This document shows positions 46,087 through 55,571 of a stretch of DNA of 64,000 nucleotides, piece by piece (within the stretch, counting starts at the first letter, position 1; the number at the start of each line of letters is the position of its first letter). The position numbers and the translations under genes are program-made. The notes below the pieces were generated by a model. It was not told where the DNA came from. It ran no database searches and was given only the letters and a program-made list of their open reading frames with translations. The stretch comes from Bacteriovoracales bacterium (GTDB taxonomy: Bacteria > Bdellovibrionota > Bacteriovoracia > Bacteriovoracales > Bacteriovoracaceae), in contig JASBRV010000115.1 of assembly GCA_030149295.1 (NCBI GenBank), positions 21,286-85,285 on the forward strand, read 5' to 3'.

Positions 46087-47648
46087 AGCTGGATATTCCC
46101 ATGTTTTCTTTGAGGTAATTCAACTTTTTTATCTTTGAGAACAGTAAAATATTCAAAAAGCCTCTTTCTTGTTTCTTCTGGATAAATAACAGCGTCAAGG
46201 TAGCCCAGCTCTGCTGCTCTATAAGGATTGTTAAAGCGAGTCTCATAATCTTTAACCAGGTCGGCCTTTTTCTTGTCAAAAGCTTCTCCCTCTAAACCTT
46301 TTAGCTCGTTTCTAAAAATGATATTCACTGCACCTTCAGCACCCATAACAGCAATTTCTGCCGTAGGATAAGCAAGATTCACATCCGCTTTAATATGCTT
46401 AGAAGCCATAACATCGTAAGCTCCACCATAGGCTTTTCTTGTGATGAGAGTAATCATCGGGACAGTGGCTTCGGCATAAGCAAAGAGAAGTTTAGAACCA
46501 TGTGTAATAATCCCACCGTACTCTTGAGTTGTTCCAGGCAAGAACCCAGGGACGTCAACGAGAGTCAAAATAGGAATATCAAAAGCATCACAAAAGCGAA
46601 CAAATCTTGCCGCTTTTCTGGACGAATCAATATCCAAGACTCCCGCAAGAACCTGAGGTTGATTAGCAACAATTCCAATCTTGATGCCACCAACGCTTGC
46701 GAAACCACAAATAATATTCTTTGCGTAGTCCTTATGAACTTCTAAGAATGAGCCATCATCAACAACATCAATGATAAGCTCTTTCATGTCGTATGGCTTC
46801 TTGGGATTCGCAGGAATAAACTCTTTTAACTTTGTGTTGTCTCTAAAGACACTATCTGCTGTTTCCTTGGCTTCCTGCTTTCTATAGTTACTAGCAGGAA
46901 GATAGGCCATGAGCTCTCTTACTCGCTCAAAGCATTCATTTTCATCAAGACAATTAAATTGTGCCACACCTGACTTTTCATTATGGGTGGCTGCTCCACC
47001 AAGATCTTCTTTTGTAACTTCCTCGTGAGTAACCGTTTTAATAACATCTGGTCCCGTCACAAACATGTAAGAGGTTTTATCCACCATGAAAATAAAATCT
47101 GTAATTGCAGGTGAATAAACAGCACCACCAGCACAGGGTCCCATAATTAAGGAAATCTGAGGAATAACACCAGAGCATTTCACATTTCTGTAAAAGATAT
47201 CCGCGTAACCCGCAAGAGACTCGACACCCTCCTGAATCCTAGCACCGCCCGAATCATTGATTCCGATAACCGGAATACGATTCTCAAGGGCAAAGTCCAT
47301 GATCTTACAAATCTTCTTGGCATGAGCAGCTCCAAGAGCCCCTCCCCAGCATGTAAAGTCTTGGGAATAAAGAGCCACTTTTTGGCCATTAATTTCGCCA
47401 ATACCTGTAATGACTCCGTCACCAAGGTATTTATTTTTATCCATTCCAAAGGAGGTGCAATGATGAACAACGAAGCGATCAAATTCTAAAAAAGAACCAG
47501 GGTCGAGAAGTCTTTCGATTCTCTCTCTTGCCGTGAATTTTCCTTGCTCATGTTGTTTTTCAATTCGAGCAGCACCGCCACCCATTGCGGCCTTTTCTCG
47601 TAATTCGGCCAACAGGTTTCGTTTTTCCTGTAGTATATCTGTGGTCAT
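46083..47648 (-). CDS. pccB: Propionyl-CoA-type carboxylase, carboxyltransferase subunit
   Basis: Transfers CO2 from carboxybiotin to an acyl-CoA, most likely propionyl-CoA, giving methylmalonyl-CoA. The 521-residue crotonase-fold protein has [80 protein letters not shown] and [17 protein letters not shown]. Family relatives include sodium-pumping methylmalonyl-CoA decarboxylase alpha, but no membrane subunit is encoded here, favouring a carboxylase. The ATG follows a terminator-like hairpin whose 3' arm contains its AGGAGG site (7-nt spacing). Confidence 0.92.
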   Translation of the reverse strand: MTTDILQEKRNLLAELREKAAMGGGAARIEKQHEQGKFTARERIERLLDPGSFLEFDRFVVHHCTSFGMDKNKYLGDGVITGIGEINGQKVALYSQDFTCWGGALGAAHAKKICKIMDFALENRIPVIGINDSGGARIQEGVESLAGYADIFYRNVKCSGVIPQISLIMGPCAGGAVYSPAITDFIFMVDKTSYMFVTGPDVIKTVTHEEVTKEDLGGAATHNEKSGVAQFNCLDENECFERVRELMAYLPASNYRKQEAKETADSVFRDNTKLKEFIPANPKKPYDMKELIIDVVDDGSFLEVHKDYAKNIICGFASVGGIKIGIVANQPQVLAGVLDIDSSRKAARFVRFCDAFDIPILTLVDVPGFLPGTTQEYGGIITHGSKLLFAYAEATVPMITLITRKAYGGAYDVMASKHIKADVNLAYPTAEIAVMGAEGAVNIIFRNELKGLEGEAFDKKKADLVKDYETRFNNPYRAAELGYLDAVIYPEETRKRLFEYFTVLKDKKVELPQRKHGNIQL

Positions 47649-47700
47649 AAAAAAACCTCCTAAAAAGCTTCAGTATCTTACCCTGAAGGCCTTTAGGAGG
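47649..47700 (-). promoter_or_regulatory. Hairpin with U-run covering the pccB ribosome site
   Basis: On the minus strand CCTCCTAAAGG (47700-47690) pairs with TTTTTAGGAGG (47666-47656; nine Watson-Crick and two G-U pairs). An inner 6-bp stem CTTCAG/CTGAAG (47683-47688 with 47668-47673) continues it past one C-C mismatch, leaving a 9-nt loop. Seven Ts follow, then the pccB ATG. The shape is that of an intrinsic terminator, yet the AGGAGG of the 3' arm is the gene's only good ribosome site. It may terminate read-through from the regulator gene, attenuate, or gate translation. Confidence 0.8.
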
Positions 47701-47744
47701 CTATTTCCATGCGTTATCTGCGATGCGCCAAATTGTTGAGTTTC

Positions 47745-49325
47745 TTATTCGTTTGCTGCTTTTTTCCTCTTATCAAGATCGTACTTATCAACCTTCATAA
47801 TAAGCGACGCACGACTGATCCCAAGTTCTTTTGAAAGCTTCGACTTGTTAAAGTTGCAGCGCTTCAAACCTTCTCTAATCATTAAAGCTTCAAGTTCTTC
47901 AAGTGCCGCTTTCAAAGATCCATTGGTGTTTATTCCTCTTACAGCAACTCCACCACCTCTTGGTCCGCCGACGGCTTCAACAATTCTTGGACTTAAAAGA
48001 TCTGGAGTAATGATTTTGTCATCACCCGCAAGAACCACAAGTCTTTCAATTTCATTTTCAAGTTCACGAACATTACCTGGCCAATGATAATCTAGCATCT
48101 TCTCTAAACACTTCTTTGAGTAAGTTTTCATTGGAAGACCAGCTTCATCACATCTTTTCTTCATGAAGTGGTCCATAAGAATGGGAACGTCTTCTTTTCT
48201 GTCTCTTAGTGGAGGAAGATTTACATTGATAACATTAATTCTGTAGTAAAGATCTTCTCTAAACTCTCCAGTTTCCATCATTTTTTTGATATCACGGTTT
48301 GTCGCTGCAATAATTCTCACATCAGTTCTTTTTGGTGAGTTCGCACCTACTGGAAGATAAGTTCCTTCTTGAAGAACACGAAGTAGCTTTACCTGCATCG
48401 AAAGAGATGTGTCACCGATTTCATCCAAAAACAGTGTTCCACCATTAGCCTGCTCAAACAGACCCTTCTTGTCTTTCACAGCACCGGTAAAAGCTCCCTT
48501 CATATGACCAAAAAGTTCTGAATCAAGTAGGTTGTCGTTAAAGGCTGAACAGTTTAAAGCAAGAAACATATTATCTTTACGTGGTGAATAATAATGAATG
48601 GCCTTAGCAACGAGTTCTTTACCTGTACCATTTTCACCTTGAATAAAGACAGAAGCCTCAGAAGTTGAAACCTTCTCGAGCAGACTATATATCTGTTGCA
48701 TCTTTTTCGATTTACCTATCATCATATGGTAGCGATATTTATCACCTAGTTCTGAATTTAATTCTTGAATGCGCTCTTCTCTTTTTGTGATTTCTTCGTG
48801 GAATTCAATTATCTCTTCCGATACCAGTTCAACTAACTCTGGGAGATACTCCACATCTGTTTGATTCATAAATCGAAGATGAGCGATAGCAGATTTGGCA
48901 TCGCCTTCACTTGTTCCAGACTCAACCATCTGTTTTACTAAGTCTGCTTTTTCTTTCTCCGTAACTGTATCCATCATGAAAGGGTAAGCAATGACTGTTC
49001 CCATATACTCGCCGTCTACAACAACTTTAGAAGCAACGCCTTTAATATGCTTAAAATAACTGTCAAAAATAAAAGTCTGCTCATGCCCATCCTTCATTTG
49101 ATCTGTGATGCTCTCAATATCTTGGTGAAGAAATTCATGACCATGTGGCATTCCAAATTGTACTTTAAAAAAGGGACTCTTAAATTCTCTCCCTTTATCT
49201 AAATGTCCACTCTGAATTTTTGACTGAGCATCGGCCCAAACAAGTTCAGTTCCATACCACTTATTTAAAATCTCTGAGAGTTTTGAAATAACATGGAGAT
49301 TTTTCATCTCTTTCCAATTAATCAT
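47745..49325 (-). CDS. Sigma-54-dependent transcriptional activator
   Basis: A 526-residue enhancer-binding protein. The AAA+ domain has Walker A GENGTGKE (230-237), the sigma-54 contact GAFTGA (277-282), Walker [12 protein letters not shown] (296-305) and [13 protein letters not shown]-terminal Fis-type helix-turn-helix includes [20 protein letters not shown]. The N-terminal ~175 residues are a sensor domain with no receiver Asp pocket, possibly PocR- or GAF-like, so it is probably ligand-controlled, not phosphorylated. GGAGC precedes the ATG by 5 nt. It sits 97 bp upstream of pccB in the same direction; regulation of that operon is plausible but not shown. Confidence 0.9.
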   Translation of the reverse strand: MINWKEMKNLHVISKLSEILNKWYGTELVWADAQSKIQSGHLDKGREFKSPFFKVQFGMPHGHEFLHQDIESITDQMKDGHEQTFIFDSYFKHIKGVASKVVVDGEYMGTVIAYPFMMDTVTEKEKADLVKQMVESGTSEGDAKSAIAHLRFMNQTDVEYLPELVELVSEEIIEFHEEITKREERIQELNSELGDKYRYHMMIGKSKKMQQIYSLLEKVSTSEASVFIQGENGTGKELVAKAIHYYSPRKDNMFLALNCSAFNDNLLDSELFGHMKGAFTGAVKDKKGLFEQANGGTLFLDEIGDTSLSMQVKLLRVLQEGTYLPVGANSPKRTDVRIIAATNRDIKKMMETGEFREDLYYRINVINVNLPPLRDRKEDVPILMDHFMKKRCDEAGLPMKTYSKKCLEKMLDYHWPGNVRELENEIERLVVLAGDDKIITPDLLSPRIVEAVGGPRGGGVAVRGINTNGSLKAALEELEALMIREGLKRCNFNKSKLSKELGISRASLIMKVDKYDLDKRKKAANE

Positions 49326-49479
49326 ATTGTGCTCCTACAAAGGTCTATACACTCAATAATCGAGAAAACTTTGGTCACTTAAACCGGGTCATCTCATAGT
49401 TACTGTAAAACTTTTCGGCACTCCGATTCGAAGACTTGAGGGAGAATAAGGAGTTCATTGGTTAAAATATGAGCACTAT

Positions 49480-49500
49480 TTTTCACATTTAATGTGAAAA
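49480..49500. promoter_or_regulatory. Perfect 10-bp inverted repeat
   Basis: TTTTCACATT and AATGTGAAAA flank a single T. No T-run follows on either strand, so it is not a terminator. It lies 155 bp upstream of the sigma-54 activator gene and 39 bp after the TlpA-like gene. Dyad symmetry of this kind is typical of a dimeric repressor or activator site. The rest of 49326-49538 shows no gene. Confidence 0.55.
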
Positions 49501-49538
49501 CGGTTACTTAAGACACTGCCGGAGACTGTCAGAATTTT

Positions 49539-50162
49539 TTAATGAGTTTCAATTTTGTAGGATTTCTTTTCACCTGACAGAGAATTCAGGTAAAAATCCA
49601 TGCGATCTAGGTATGACTTATGCTTCCAATCCTGTGGACCAACGTATTTGTTTAAGGTTTTACCATTTTTAGCAAAAAGATATGTCTCAGGAACTTTCAC
49701 TGTACCAAAAGTTAACATCGACTTTCCCGGTTTATCGTGAGCTACCGATACATTATCAGGAAGTTTTCCGAATCTTTTTAGGAACTTTTTTATTTTAATG
49801 TCCTCATCATTTACAGCCAAAAGAATCGCGCGCACTTTTTTCTCTTTTAACTTTTCAACAAATTCCAAAAAGTCTGGAAGTTCCGCTTCACAGGGTGCAC
49901 ACCACGTTCCCCAAAAATGAACAAGTACGGCTTCATAACCACCCTGAAAAATATTTGAGTCTGTTATATTTGATGAACCATACATTCCTGGCAACTCAAA
50001 CTCTGGCATTGTCTTGAGAATAATATGGTTATCAGAACCAGTTAACTCATCTATCTTGCGCTTTTGAAGAATTGAATAAGCAAGAGTTGACGCCATTATG
50101 AGCGCGATAACGGATAACTTAAGGGTAAAGGGAATAGGTTTTTTCGTTTTTTCTTGTGTCAT
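49539..50162 (-). CDS. TlpA-like membrane-anchored thioredoxin-fold protein
   Basis: Thiol-disulphide oxidoreductase likely acting in the periplasm. The 207-residue protein has an N-terminal membrane anchor (residues ~13-32) and a TlpA/ResA-like domain with VHFWGTWCAPCEAELPDF, active-site Cys88 and Cys91, and a cis-Pro region VKVPETYLFAKNGK. It could reduce cytochrome c haem-binding cysteines or protect envelope thiols. Its ATG directly follows the terminator of the ribosomal operon; the nearest ribosome-site-like AAGG is inside that hairpin. Confidence 0.88.
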   Translation of the reverse strand: MTQEKTKKPIPFTLKLSVIALIMASTLAYSILQKRKIDELTGSDNHIILKTMPEFELPGMYGSSNITDSNIFQGGYEAVLVHFWGTWCAPCEAELPDFLEFVEKLKEKKVRAILLAVNDEDIKIKKFLKRFGKLPDNVSVAHDKPGKSMLTFGTVKVPETYLFAKNGKTLNKYVGPQDWKHKSYLDRMDFYLNSLSGEKKSYKIETH

Positions 50163-50196
50163 AATAAAAAAGACCTTCTCGTATGAGAAGGTCTTT
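50163..50196 (-). terminator. Intrinsic terminator of the alpha operon, touching the TlpA-like start
   Basis: On the minus strand a perfect 12-bp stem, AAAGACCTTCTC/GAGAAGGTCTTT (50169-50196), with a 4-nt loop, runs into TTTTTTATT and then the ATG of the TlpA-like gene. It lies 38 bp after the rplQ stop. The GAGAAGG of the 3' arm is the only purine-rich sequence before that ATG. Confidence 0.88.
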
Positions 50197-50234
50197 ATAA
50201 TTTAATTCAATTTCTTTAAATAAGCTAACGGCTC

Positions 50235-50591
50235 TTAGTCGACAAAAGTAATAAGACTCATTTGAGCATTATCACCTACGCGGCCATCGGCAAGCTTAAG
50301 GATTCGAGTGTAACCACCAGGTCTTTCTTTGAAACGTGGTGCAACTTCCTCAAAAAGCTTCTTAACAGCATCTTTGTTATTAAGCTTCTTAAAAGCAAGA
50401 CGACGATTGGCAACTGTATCGTTTTTCGCAAGAGTTACTAGTTTCTCTACATAACCTCTTACGGCTTTACACTTAGCTTGTGTCGTTTTGATGCTTTCGT
50501 GATCAATAACTTCGATTGCCAAGTTTCTCACAAGTGACTTTCTGTGGCTTGGTGAAGTACCAATTCTATATTTTCTATTTTGATGTCTCAT
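50235..50591 (-). CDS. rplQ: 50S ribosomal protein L17
   Basis: Large-subunit protein, 118 residues, with the family opening MRHQNRKYRIGTSPSHRKSL (the RHxxxxxxLxRxxxHRxAL pattern) and the closing GGYTRILKLADGRVGDNAQMSLI. Last gene of the alpha operon, 21 bp after rpoA and followed by a strong terminator. Confidence 0.98.
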   Translation of the reverse strand: MRHQNRKYRIGTSPSHRKSLVRNLAIEVIDHESIKTTQAKCKAVRGYVEKLVTLAKNDTVANRRLAFKKLNNKDAVKKLFEEVAPRFKERPGGYTRILKLADGRVGDNAQMSLITFVD

Positions 50592-50612
50592 AACGGAACT
50601 CCTACAACAACT

Positions 50613-51638
50613 TTATTCAGCGTCCTTCTTCTCTTGCATCTCTTTCATGATGCTATCAACCTTCATTCCGAGACCGAGACCCATCTGAGATAAAATTTCT
50701 TTAATCTCATTTAGTGACTTACGACCAAAGTTTTTGGTTCTCAGCATTTCACCTTCAGTCTTGGAAACAAGTTCATATATATACTTAATATTTGCATTTT
50801 GCAGACAGTTTGCACTTCTTACAGACAGCTCTAGCTCACTAACAGGCTTGAGAAGGAAGTTATTTGCAGGTGATTGCTGAGTTTGAGTCGTAGTCGTCTC
50901 AACTCTAACTGCTTCATCCTCATCCTCAAAGTTAAGGAAAACAGCAAGCTGGTCCCTAAGGATTTTAGCCGAATAAGCGACTGCATCCGTAGGGTCAATG
51001 CCACTATTTGTCCAAACTTCTAGAGTTAGCTTGTCATAATCAGTACGCTTACCAACACGAGAGTTAGTAACCGTGTAATTTACACGATGTACTGGTGAAA
51101 AAAGTGTATCAAGGTAGATCCAGCCAACAGGAAGGTCGAAATCTTCTTTGTTATCAAGAGCCGTTACATAACCTTTACCACGAGCCACTTTGATTTCCAT
51201 TCTGATTGAACCACCAGAAGAAATGTTACAAATAACGTGATCAGGGTTAAGAACCTCTACACTTGAATTTTCTGTAATGTCTCCAGCCTTAACTGGACCT
51301 TCTCCAGTTTTCTCAAGAACCATCACTACGTCTTCTTTTGATTTAAGTTTAAAGCGAACTTCCTTAAGGTTAAGAATGATCTCTGAAACTTCTTCTTTTA
51401 CGTTATTGATAGTACCAAACTCATGATCTACACCTTCAATTCTGATAGCAACAATACCACCACCTTGAAGAGAAGAGAGGAGAACCCTTCTTAAAGAGTT
51501 TCCTAAAGTTTGACCATACCCTCTCTCTAGAGGTCTTGCGACAAACTTTCCGTAGCTTGAGTTAGTAGCATCGGCATCTGCCTCTAGTGCTACTGGCCTA
51601 ATCATATTAGTCCAGTTTTTTTCTACAAATGTATCCAT
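50613..51638 (-). CDS. rpoA: RNA polymerase alpha subunit
   Basis: Assembles the polymerase core and contacts UP elements and activators. The 341-residue form starting at ATG 51638 (MDTFVEKNW) has [32 protein letters not shown], the dimerisation domain, a linker at about 225-250 and the C-terminal domain with [21 protein letters not shown] and [15 protein letters not shown] precedes this ATG; a longer in-frame start would overlap rpsK by 31 nt and lacks conservation. It directly follows rpsK; rpsD is missing from its usual place between them. Confidence 0.97.
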   Translation of the reverse strand: MDTFVEKNWTNMIRPVALEADADATNSSYGKFVARPLERGYGQTLGNSLRRVLLSSLQGGGIVAIRIEGVDHEFGTINNVKEEVSEIILNLKEVRFKLKSKEDVVMVLEKTGEGPVKAGDITENSSVEVLNPDHVICNISSGGSIRMEIKVARGKGYVTALDNKEDFDLPVGWIYLDTLFSPVHRVNYTVTNSRVGKRTDYDKLTLEVWTNSGIDPTDAVAYSAKILRDQLAVFLNFEDEDEAVRVETTTTQTQQSPANNFLLKPVSELELSVRSANCLQNANIKYIYELVSKTEGEMLRTKNFGRKSLNEIKEILSQMGLGLGMKVDSIMKEMQEKKDAE

Positions 51639-51667
51639 TCTGATAGTCTCCTGTGAAACTTTAAGTC

Positions 51668-52054
51668 TTATACTCTTCTTCTTTTCGGTGCGCGACAACC
51701 ATTATGAGGGATGGGAGACTTGTCGGCAACAGCTGTAATCTTCAATCCAGCTTGAACGAGAGCACGGATAGCATTTTCACGTCCCGCACCAGGACCCTTA
51801 ACTCGAACTTCTACAGTCTGGAGGCCGTGTTCCATCGCTCTTTTTGCAGCTTCAGATGAAGCCATTTGAGCAGCAAATGGAGTCGACTTTTTAGACCCTC
51901 TGAAACCAAGCTGACCAGCACTTGCCCAAGCAAGAGCGTTACCTTGAGAATCAGTAAATGTAACGATTGTGTTATTAAATGACGCCTGGATATGACAAAT
52001 ACCAGTCGAAATATTCTTTTTTACCTTCTTCTTTGAAGTAGTTTTCTTAACCAT
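51668..52054 (-). CDS. rpsK: 30S ribosomal protein S11
   Basis: Platform protein of the small subunit, 128 residues, with [41 protein letters not shown] and the closing [18 protein letters not shown]. Standard length. 14 bp after rpsM and 29 bp before the chosen rpoA start. Confidence 0.98.
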   Translation of the reverse strand: MVKKTTSKKKVKKNISTGICHIQASFNNTIVTFTDSQGNALAWASAGQLGFRGSKKSTPFAAQMASSEAAKRAMEHGLQTVEVRVKGPGAGRENAIRALVQAGLKITAVADKSPIPHNGCRAPKRRRV

Positions 52055-52068
52055 TTTCAGCTCCTACC

Positions 52069-52452
52069 TTACTTCATCGATTTAATAGACTTCTTACCAG
52101 CAATTGAAACAGCAGGACCCTTACGCGTTCTAGCGTTAGTATGGGTTCTTTGCCCTCTCATCGGTAGGCTTCTTCTGTGACGGATACCTCTGTAACAGCC
52201 CATGTCTTTCAATCTCTTGATATTAAGACCGACTTCTCTACGAAGGTCACCTTCTACAGTGAAATCTTCTTCTAAAATTTTACGAATGGTTTGAACTTCT
52301 TCTTCATTAAGATCATTCGAGTTTTTGTCTGGATCAACTCCAGCTTTCTCAAGAGCCTGAAGGGCAACGGAAGGACCGACGCCATAAAGGTATCTTAAGG
52401 CAACTCTCATAACCTTATTTCTAGGAATATCAACACCAAGTATTCTAGCCAT
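52069..52452 (-). CDS. rpsM: 30S ribosomal protein S13
   Basis: Head protein of the small subunit that contacts L5. The 127-residue sequence shows [26 protein letters not shown] and the basic end [26 protein letters not shown]. Follows rpmJ by 23 bp. Confidence 0.98.
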   Translation of the reverse strand: MARILGVDIPRNKVMRVALRYLYGVGPSVALQALEKAGVDPDKNSNDLNEEEVQTIRKILEEDFTVEGDLRREVGLNIKRLKDMGCYRGIRHRRSLPMRGQRTHTNARTRKGPAVSIAGKKSIKSMK

Positions 52453-52475
52453 AGCTACACTCCTACTTTAAGGGA

Positions 52476-52592
52476 TTAACCTTGTTTTTGTTTGTGTTTA
52501 GGGTTTTTCTTACATACAACTCGCAAAACGCCTTTTCTTTTGACGATTTTGCAGTCTTTACAAATCTGCTTAACCGAAGCTCGTACTTTCAT
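52476..52592 (-). CDS. rpmJ: 50S ribosomal protein L36
   Basis: A 38-residue zinc-ribbon protein beginning [20 protein letters not shown]. Four metal ligands are present (Cys11, Cys14, Cys27, His33), so this is the zinc-binding form. Its place between infA and rpsM is canonical. The C-terminus is a little longer and Lys/Gln-rich (KHKQKQG). Confidence 0.97.
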   Translation of the reverse strand: MKVRASVKQICKDCKIVKRKGVLRVVCKKNPKHKQKQG

Positions 52593-52613
52593 TTCAACTT
52601 CCTTTGCTTTCTA

Positions 52614-52838
52614 CTATCTACCTTTACTACGGTAAGTAATTCGACCTTTTGTGAGGTCATACTTTGATATTTCAACGAGAACCTTGTCCCCTGGCAAAAT
52701 CTTAATAAAGTGCATCCTCATTTTCCCGCTTATATGCGCAACCACGCTGTGTCCGTTGGGGAGCTTAACTTTAAACTTAGTATTAGGTAGAAGCTCTGTA
52801 ACTTCCCCTTCTACTTCGATGACTTCTTTATCTGCCAT
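52614..52838 (-). CDS. infA: Translation initiation factor IF-1
   Basis: Binds the 30S A site during initiation. The 74-residue S1-like OB fold reads from [20 protein letters not shown] to [16 protein letters not shown] ending ([17 protein letters not shown]), with the conserved AHISGKMR. I choose ATG 52838; the in-frame TTG three codons upstream is too close to the AAGG. The map gene often found between adk and infA is absent. Confidence 0.97.
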   Translation of the reverse strand: MADKEVIEVEGEVTELLPNTKFKVKLPNGHSVVAHISGKMRMHFIKILPGDKVLVEISKYDLTKGRITYRSKGR

Positions 52839-52933
52839 AGAGTACAATAGCCTTTTTTCGCGTCTAGCCTATATATATGGATAAAAACCATAATGCAAGC
52901 CAAGAAACTCAACTTATATAATTAGTTCTAAAA

Positions 52934-53569
52934 TTACTTTGCAATTTCTTTTAAAGCTGTAAAGACCTGCTCAGGAGCCTGTGAGGCATCAACTCTAGCA
53001 AGGCGACCACTAGCTTCATAGTGAGCCAATACAGGCTCAATTGTATCCTTAAATACCTGAAGACGTGTTTTAACAGTGTCTTCATTATCATCTTTTCTTT
53101 GGGTTAAGGACGCACCACAAAGATCACACTTCCCCTCTTCTTTTGGGGCTTTGGAGAGAAGATTGTAAATCTCTCCACATCCAGAACAAGTCCTTCTGTT
53201 TACAAGCCGTGCGGCTAATTTTTCTAAATCAATATCAAAATAAACGGCCTTACTGGCAGCGTCCTTCAAAACGACTGCATCTAAAGCCTTTGCTTGCTCT
53301 TCATTGCGTGGAAAACCATCAAAAATATACGCGGTACTAGATAGGTCACAATTAGCATTGAGAAGCTCTAAGACAGTATCATCATCCACGAGCTTACCAG
53401 CGTTCATTATACCCTGAACCTTTTCACCAAGGGCGGAGCCAGACTTTATCTCTTTTCTAAGAAGGTCGCCTGTCGAAAGGTGATTATAACCTAGCTCATC
53501 GACGAGCCTAGCCGCTTGTGTTCCTTTTCCAGAGCCGGGAGCTCCAAGTAAGATGAGCTGTGGTTTCAT
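52934..53569 (-). CDS. adk: Adenylate kinase
   Basis: Interconverts ATP + AMP and 2 ADP. The 211-residue long-form enzyme has P-loop GAPGSGKGTQAARL, the AMP site STGDLLRKEI, FDGFPRNEEQAKAL, and a lid with four cysteines (CSGCGEIYN and CDLCGASL) that should bind zinc. Only 3 bp separate it from secY. Confidence 0.98.
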   Translation of the reverse strand: MKPQLILLGAPGSGKGTQAARLVDELGYNHLSTGDLLRKEIKSGSALGEKVQGIMNAGKLVDDDTVLELLNANCDLSSTAYIFDGFPRNEEQAKALDAVVLKDAASKAVYFDIDLEKLAARLVNRRTCSGCGEIYNLLSKAPKEEGKCDLCGASLTQRKDDNEDTVKTRLQVFKDTIEPVLAHYEASGRLARVDASQAPEQVFTALKEIAK

Positions 53570-53572
53570 AGT

Positions 53573-54883
53573 CTAGAACCTTCTATTTGCGCCTTTATAC
53601 TTGCCTTTTGACTTGTAATTGTTTTCATACTTATCAGCGTACATGAATGACTGAATATTCATCATGACCCGAATGGAAACAGATACAAGGATTAGCATTG
53701 CAGTACCGCCAAAACGTGTTTGAGCGCCACTAATTAGCGTTGGTGTGATACAGATAACAACTAAATAAAGTGACGCAAAAAATGTCATCCTATTTAGGAG
53801 GAAATCTAAGTATTCTTTAGTCTGCTTTCCTGGTCTATAGCCTGGAATGAAAGCATTATTTTTTTGAAGCATTTCAGAAACTTTTTTGGTCTTAAACTGA
53901 ATAGGCGCATAAAAATAAGCCATATAGACAATAAGACCACCAAAAAGAATATTAAACAGCAACTGACCTGGATAGAGAGATTGCTGAATTTGGTCAACAT
54001 AAGGCTTAAGCCAAGACTCCGCAGGTACAAAGCTAGCAAATGTCGCCGGAGCCGCAAGTAAAGAGCTGGCAAGAATAGCAGGCATAACACCGCCAGTATC
54101 TACTTTCATTGGAAGTGTCTGCGTACCACCGTAAACTCTATTGTGAACAACTTTCTTTGCATACTGTACCGGAATCCCTCTAAAAGATCGCTCTATAAAA
54201 GCAACCACGTAAAATGCCACAGCAATTACCACAAAGAAGATAAGAAGGTTAAAACCCGAAAGTTCGCCATTTCTAAAGAGAGTAAGTTTTTGGAAAATCT
54301 CCGTAGGAAGTTCAACTGCGATACCTGCAAAGATAATCAAAGAAACACCGTTTTCTAGGCCGTATTCTGTAATTCTTTCCCCGAGCCACAGAAGAAACAT
54401 TGTTCCACCAGCAAGGGTTATCATTGTTGTTAACCTAAAAAGCATGCCTGGATCTGGAATAACAGGAACACCACCGGGACTTTTAAAAGTCTCAAAAACA
54501 GCGGCCATACCATAACCTTGAACACAACATAGAACGACCGTTGCATATCTTGTCCACTTTTGAATCTTTTTATGACCGTCCGAATCTTCTTGAAGCTCAG
54601 CTAGCTGGGGAATAACCTCACCCAGAAGGCTGAAGATAATTGAAGTAGTAATATACGGCATAATCCCTAGTGCTAAGATTGAAAACCTTTTAAAAGCACC
54701 ACCAGAGAAAGTATTGATCAGATCAAAGATCCCACCGCCTGATTCTGAGAAATATGCTTGCACAGCAGCTCCATTAACCCCAGGAACTGGGATTTGAGCT
54801 GCCATTCGGTAAACAAAAAGTAGTAAAAGGGTAAAGAAGATCTTTTTCTTTAGCTCTTCAATCTTTCCTTGAGCGGATGACAT
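53573..54883 (-). CDS. secY: Protein translocase subunit SecY
   Basis: Central channel of the Sec translocon in the inner membrane. The 436-residue protein has ten predicted membrane helices and family segments including AAQIPVPGV, SILALGIMPYITTSII, ERSFRGIPVQYAKK and FIPGYRPGKQTKEYLDFLLNRMTF. Downstream of rplO in the spc-type order, with adk following. Confidence 0.98.
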   Translation of the reverse strand: MSSAQGKIEELKKKIFFTLLLLFVYRMAAQIPVPGVNGAAVQAYFSESGGGIFDLINTFSGGAFKRFSILALGIMPYITTSIIFSLLGEVIPQLAELQEDSDGHKKIQKWTRYATVVLCCVQGYGMAAVFETFKSPGGVPVIPDPGMLFRLTTMITLAGGTMFLLWLGERITEYGLENGVSLIIFAGIAVELPTEIFQKLTLFRNGELSGFNLLIFFVVIAVAFYVVAFIERSFRGIPVQYAKKVVHNRVYGGTQTLPMKVDTGGVMPAILASSLLAAPATFASFVPAESWLKPYVDQIQQSLYPGQLLFNILFGGLIVYMAYFYAPIQFKTKKVSEMLQKNNAFIPGYRPGKQTKEYLDFLLNRMTFFASLYLVVICITPTLISGAQTRFGGTAMLILVSVSIRVMMNIQSFMYADKYENNYKSKGKYKGANRRF

Positions 54884-54907
54884 CTTGTTAGGTCCTTTTG
54901 TAGCAGA

Positions 54908-55360
54908 TTATTCCTTAATCTCTCCACCGAGCTTTTCAATGGCTTCACGTGCAGATTTCGAAAACTTAGCTATGCTAACAAAAGTAAGCTTCTTTGTAAG
55001 CTCCCCATTTGCCAAAACTTTTACGGGAAGTTGCTTATTTGCACCCTTGATTAAACCTTTTTCGATGAGGGCTGCCTTTGTTACCTCTCCAGAATCAAAT
55101 TTTGCATCAATTTGGGCTAGAGAAACCTCAGCATATACTGTTTTAAAGGGAGCATTTGAGAAGCCCTTTTTAGGGAGTCTCATATATAAAGGCATCGCAC
55201 CACCTTCGAAACCAGTTCTTACACCGCCACCGGCACGGGCTTTTTGTCCTTTATGACCTTTACCGGCTTGAGTACCTTGGCCGGAACCTTGTCCCCTACC
55301 AATTCTTTTAATGTTTCGATGTGCGCCTTTAGGGCTTTTTAAATTATTTAAAGTAAGCAT
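54908..55360 (-). CDS. rplO: 50S ribosomal protein L15
   Basis: The 150-residue large-subunit protein begins MLTLNNLKSPKGAHRNIKRI, followed by the Gly-rich loop GRGQGSGQGTQAGKGHKGQK and RTGFEGGAMPLYMRLPKKGF. Canonical place between rpmD and secY. Confidence 0.98.
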   Translation of the reverse strand: MLTLNNLKSPKGAHRNIKRIGRGQGSGQGTQAGKGHKGQKARAGGGVRTGFEGGAMPLYMRLPKKGFSNAPFKTVYAEVSLAQIDAKFDSGEVTKAALIEKGLIKGANKQLPVKVLANGELTKKLTFVSIAKFSKSAREAIEKLGGEIKE

Positions 55361-55375
55361 AATTTCCTCTCGAAC

Positions 55376-55558
55376 TTATTCTGCAACTTCCAACAGGTGA
55401 ATGACCTTTTTAATCATGCCACGAACAGCAGGTGTGTTTTCAAGTGTCTTTGATGAACCAGTTTTTCTTAGTCCGAGACCTTTAACACACGCCTTTTGCT
55501 TGTCAGTACAGCTAATAACACTTTTTTTCAACGTAACTGTAATTGTTTTACTAGTCAT
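55376..55558 (-). CDS. rpmD: 50S ribosomal protein L30
   Basis: A 60-residue protein with ITVTLKKSVISCTDKQKACVKGLGLRK (family: early strand then helix with LGLRK) and VRGMIKKVIHLLEV at the end. Correct neighbours (rpsE, rplO) and length. Confidence 0.96.
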   Translation of the reverse strand: MTSKTITVTLKKSVISCTDKQKACVKGLGLRKTGSSKTLENTPAVRGMIKKVIHLLEVAE

Positions 55559-55571
55559 TTTAATATCCTAA

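Noticed and set aside
47700..47745. Sigma-54 promoter between the activator gene and pccB
   Set aside because: A TGGCGC is present on the minus strand but the -12 element at the required distance is absent.
49416..49430. Sigma-54-like GGCAC...TT on the plus strand
   Set aside because: The essential -12 GC is replaced by CG and no plus-strand gene lies downstream.
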